The notes beneath the pieces are model-generated. The model was not told the DNA's origin and ran no database searches. It saw only the letters and a program-made list of their open reading frames with translations. Below are positions 61,992 through 64,000 of a stretch of DNA of 64,000 nucleotides, piece by piece. Source of the DNA: JAJYKN01 sp035516155. GTDB lineage: Bacteria; Nitrospirota; UBA9217. Positions within the stretch are counted from its first letter, which is position 1. The number at the start of each line of letters is the position of its first letter. A program made the position numbers and the translations under genes. The stretch covers positions 1-64,000 of the forward strand of contig DATJAP010000017.1 of the NCBI GenBank assembly GCA_035516155.1, in the 5' to 3' direction.

Positions 61992-64000
61992 ATGATCAAT
62001 AAGCAACAGGACAACTATCTGATCAATACCCCCGCGGGCATCAGAACCATGCTTCAAGAGGAAAATGAAGTGATCAGGGTTGCGCACTTTGGCGGAGCCG
62101 GGGGCAGCGAGATCGTGCAGCGACGCACAGGTCTCATAGACCGAACGCTCCGCGAAGCGCACGCCCGTCTTTCAGCCGCCGGAACCATGCCCTCGCTGGT
62201 CGCCATCGGCGGCTATGGAAGGGGAGAATTGAATCCCCATTCAGACATTGACATTATGCTTCTGTGCAAGGACGAATCGGACCGGAAACGATCCCCGCAA
62301 TTGCTTTACTTACTTTGGGATGCGGGACTCGATGTCGGCTATAGCGTACGAACTGTAAAGGAATGTGCAGCCCTCGCCCGGCAAGACATCAAGATTCGCA
62401 CCTCCCTGCTCGAGTCACGTTTTGTCGCCGGTGATCCTGGCCTCTATGATGCCTTTTCCGAAACGATGCGCAGTGAAGTGTTCTATTGGAAGGCTGCCGA
62501 ATTCATCCATGAAAAAATCGCGGAAAGGAATGCGACACGAAGAAAACTTGGCGGTTCTGTCTATCTGAGGGAGCCGAATATCAAGGAGGGTGAAGGGGGG
62601 CTGAGGGACTTTCACACAGCTCTCTGGGTCTCCTTCGTACATTTTCGAATATCCTCGCTCGCCGAACTGGTTGCGCGCAATGTTATAACCGAGGGCCAGT
62701 ACGCTGTATTCCAACGCTCAAGAAATTTCCTCTGGCGCGTTCGAAACGAGGTTCACTACCTTTCAGGCCGTAAGAATGATCATTTGACCTTTGACTTACA
62801 GGAGCGCGCAGCGTCGGATTTTCACTATCGGGACTCCGTTCACCTTTTTGCTGTAGAACGGTTCATGAAAGCCTATTTTCTTCATGCGCGGAACGTCAGG
62901 GAGTTTACCAGCATCGTTACTGAAGCCGTTCTGCCGAAACCATCCCGCCGCTGGTTCGAACGCAAATTGTTGATCGGACCTTTCAGCCTGATCGGTAAAA
63001 CGCTTGTCCCCCCCGCGGATGACATTTGCCGCGACGACATGTCGCTTGTTCTTTCCGCTTTTGAAATTGCCCAAACCCGACATGCGGTGCTGTCCGATCA
63101 TTTGAAGTCGTTAATTCGGGGATGCAAGATTGACGATCAAGCAAGGGTTTCCCCCTCGGCGGCGAAGACATTCCTGGCCATTCTCAACAACCCCGACGGC
63201 CTGTCTGAAACGCTCAGCCTCATGAAGGAGCTGCGTTTTTTGGGCAGGTATCTTCCGGAATTCCGTGCGATCCAGGCGCTTGCACGGCATGATTACTACC
63301 ATCTCTATACCGTGGATGAACATATCCTTCTTGCTATCAGGAGCCTCCAGAAGTTGTGGACGGGAAATTATCCCGGTCTCGTAACGCTCTCTGACGCCAT
63401 GCGGACGCTGAAAAAACGATGGATTCTGTTTCTTGCCGTTCTTCTCCATGACCTTGGAAAGGCTTTCCGTCACGACCATGAAAGGGCGGGAGCGATGTTG
63501 ACCGAAACTATTCTCACGAGGCTCGGCATTGAAGGCGAAGACCGCCAAAGGGTCCTATTTCTCGTTAAAAATCATCTTGTCATGTCTACCTTGTCCCAGC
63601 GCCGCGAATTGACGGACCGCAAGGTGATGACAGATTTCATCCGCCTTGTCCAGGACCGGGAAAATCTTTCCCTCCTCTACCTCCTTACCTATGCCGACAT
63701 CTCCGCGGTAAACCCGACCGCCTGGACGCAGTGGAAGGCTGTGCTTCTCCAAGATCTCTATCTAAGAACGCTTGATTGCATCGAAAAAAGCACTCTTGCC
63801 GGGGAAGAAGATAAAGAGCGGCTCGCTGCCCAGATTGCCAGGATCAGGACCGCGGCTGCGGATAAGTTTACGCTCAGAGAAGTCGATGACTTTATCTCTG
63901 TCATGTCAGACCAATATTTTCTCTATACATCCACCCGGAAAGTCATCTACCACATGGAAATGATGAGGCGGCTACGAGACGAACAGCTCGTGATCGATCA
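61992..64000 (+). CDS. glnD: PII uridylyltransferase GlnD (partial, runs off the window)
   Basis: The 669 codons from the ATG at 61992 to the window end are open. The nucleotidyltransferase motif is GGYGRGELNPHSDIDIMLL near residues 76-94, followed by the UR-UTase helical region (EPNIKEGEGGLRDFHTALW) and the HD domain (LAVLLHDLGKAFRHDHERAG near residues 480-500). The C-terminal ACT domains must lie beyond the window. GlnD uridylylates PII at low glutamine and reverses this at high glutamine, which in turn sets GlnE activity. Confidence 0.95.
   Translation, partial: MINKQQDNYLINTPAGIRTMLQEENEVIRVAHFGGAGGSEIVQRRTGLIDRTLREAHARLSAAGTMPSLVAIGGYGRGELNPHSDIDIMLLCKDESDRKRSPQLLYLLWDAGLDVGYSVRTVKECAALARQDIKIRTSLLESRFVAGDPGLYDAFSETMRSEVFYWKAAEFIHEKIAERNATRRKLGGSVYLREPNIKEGEGGLRDFHTALWVSFVHFRISSLAELVARNVITEGQYAVFQRSRNFLWRVRNEVHYLSGRKNDHLTFDLQERAASDFHYRDSVHLFAVERFMKAYFLHARNVREFTSIVTEAVLPKPSRRWFERKLLIGPFSLIGKTLVPPADDICRDDMSLVLSAFEIAQTRHAVLSDHLKSLIRGCKIDDQARVSPSAAKTFLAILNNPDGLSETLSLMKELRFLGRYLPEFRAIQALARHDYYHLYTVDEHILLAIRSLQKLWTGNYPGLVTLSDAMRTLKKRWILFLAVLLHDLGKAFRHDHERAGAMLTETILTRLGIEGEDRQRVLFLVKNHLVMSTLSQRRELTDRKVMTDFIRLVQDRENLSLLYLLTYADISAVNPTAWTQWKAVLLQDLYLRTLDCIEKSTLAGEEDKERLAAQIARIRTAAADKFTLREVDDFISVMSDQYFLYTSTRKVIYHMEMMRRLRDEQLVID

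Overview
The window looks like the chromosome of a Gram-negative, probably anaerobic or microaerobic bacterium of moderate GC. The outer-membrane lifestyle is shown by Lnt, MltD, lipoprotein-like signals and Tat components. The anaerobic lifestyle is inferred from two energy-converting-hydrogenase-related (Ehr) operons, SelA/SelB, a full-length NifU with NifS, quinolinate synthase NadA, and the remains of a small periplasmic multihaem cytochrome. This combination is typical of Nitrospirota or Desulfobacterota (the former deltaproteobacteria). That assignment is inference, because no rRNA or classical marker gene lies in the window.

Layout. 1-12 kb: start of an IS110-type transposase, a CPA2 cation/proton antiporter, an MFS exporter, a small HTH regulator, selA-selB, a Tat-exported phosphoesterase, and a hotdog thioesterase with RNase R. 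12-15 kb: glnE behind an apparently leaderless promoter, then a 55-codon ORF overlapping its stop. 15.5-30.6 kb: two consecutive six-gene operons in the same order (NuoL-, NuoH-, HyfE-, NuoN/HyfF-, NuoCD- and NuoB-like). They resemble group 4 hydrogenases, but both large subunits lack all four NiFe-ligand cysteines. 30.7-35.4 kb: a decayed cytochrome gene, a lipoprotein hydrolase, two unknown proteins, a receiver protein and GGDEF gene debris in AT-rich DNA. 35.4-46 kb: nifU-nifS, two divergent tatA genes, rmuC, nadA, era-dedA-recO, and a minus-strand operon of a tandem-Hfq protein, a second Hfq-like protein and lnt. 46-64 kb: queD, pmbA, ligA, nfo, DUF2147, a HEPN protein, a YhcC-like radical SAM enzyme, a PHP phosphoesterase, a TPR protein, mltD, queE, an NFACT (RqcH) protein, mazG, several pseudogenes, and glnD running off the end.

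How it fits together. The Ehr operons form two complete membrane arms plus NuoB/NuoCD-like peripheral subunits, without the NuoI-like ferredoxin subunit and without a canonical active site. They therefore look like ion-translocating redox modules with an unknown reaction. GlnE and GlnD belong to the glutamine synthetase/PII nitrogen cascade; QueD and QueE belong to queuosine synthesis. The tandem Hfq locus holds three Sm-like domains in two genes coupled to lnt.

The most interesting parts are the paired Ehr operons and the tandem-Hfq locus. Several small gene remains (cytochrome c, GGDEF, receiver, GtrA/membrane protein) show ongoing loss of sensory and cell-surface functions. No tRNA, rRNA or CRISPR array was recognised.
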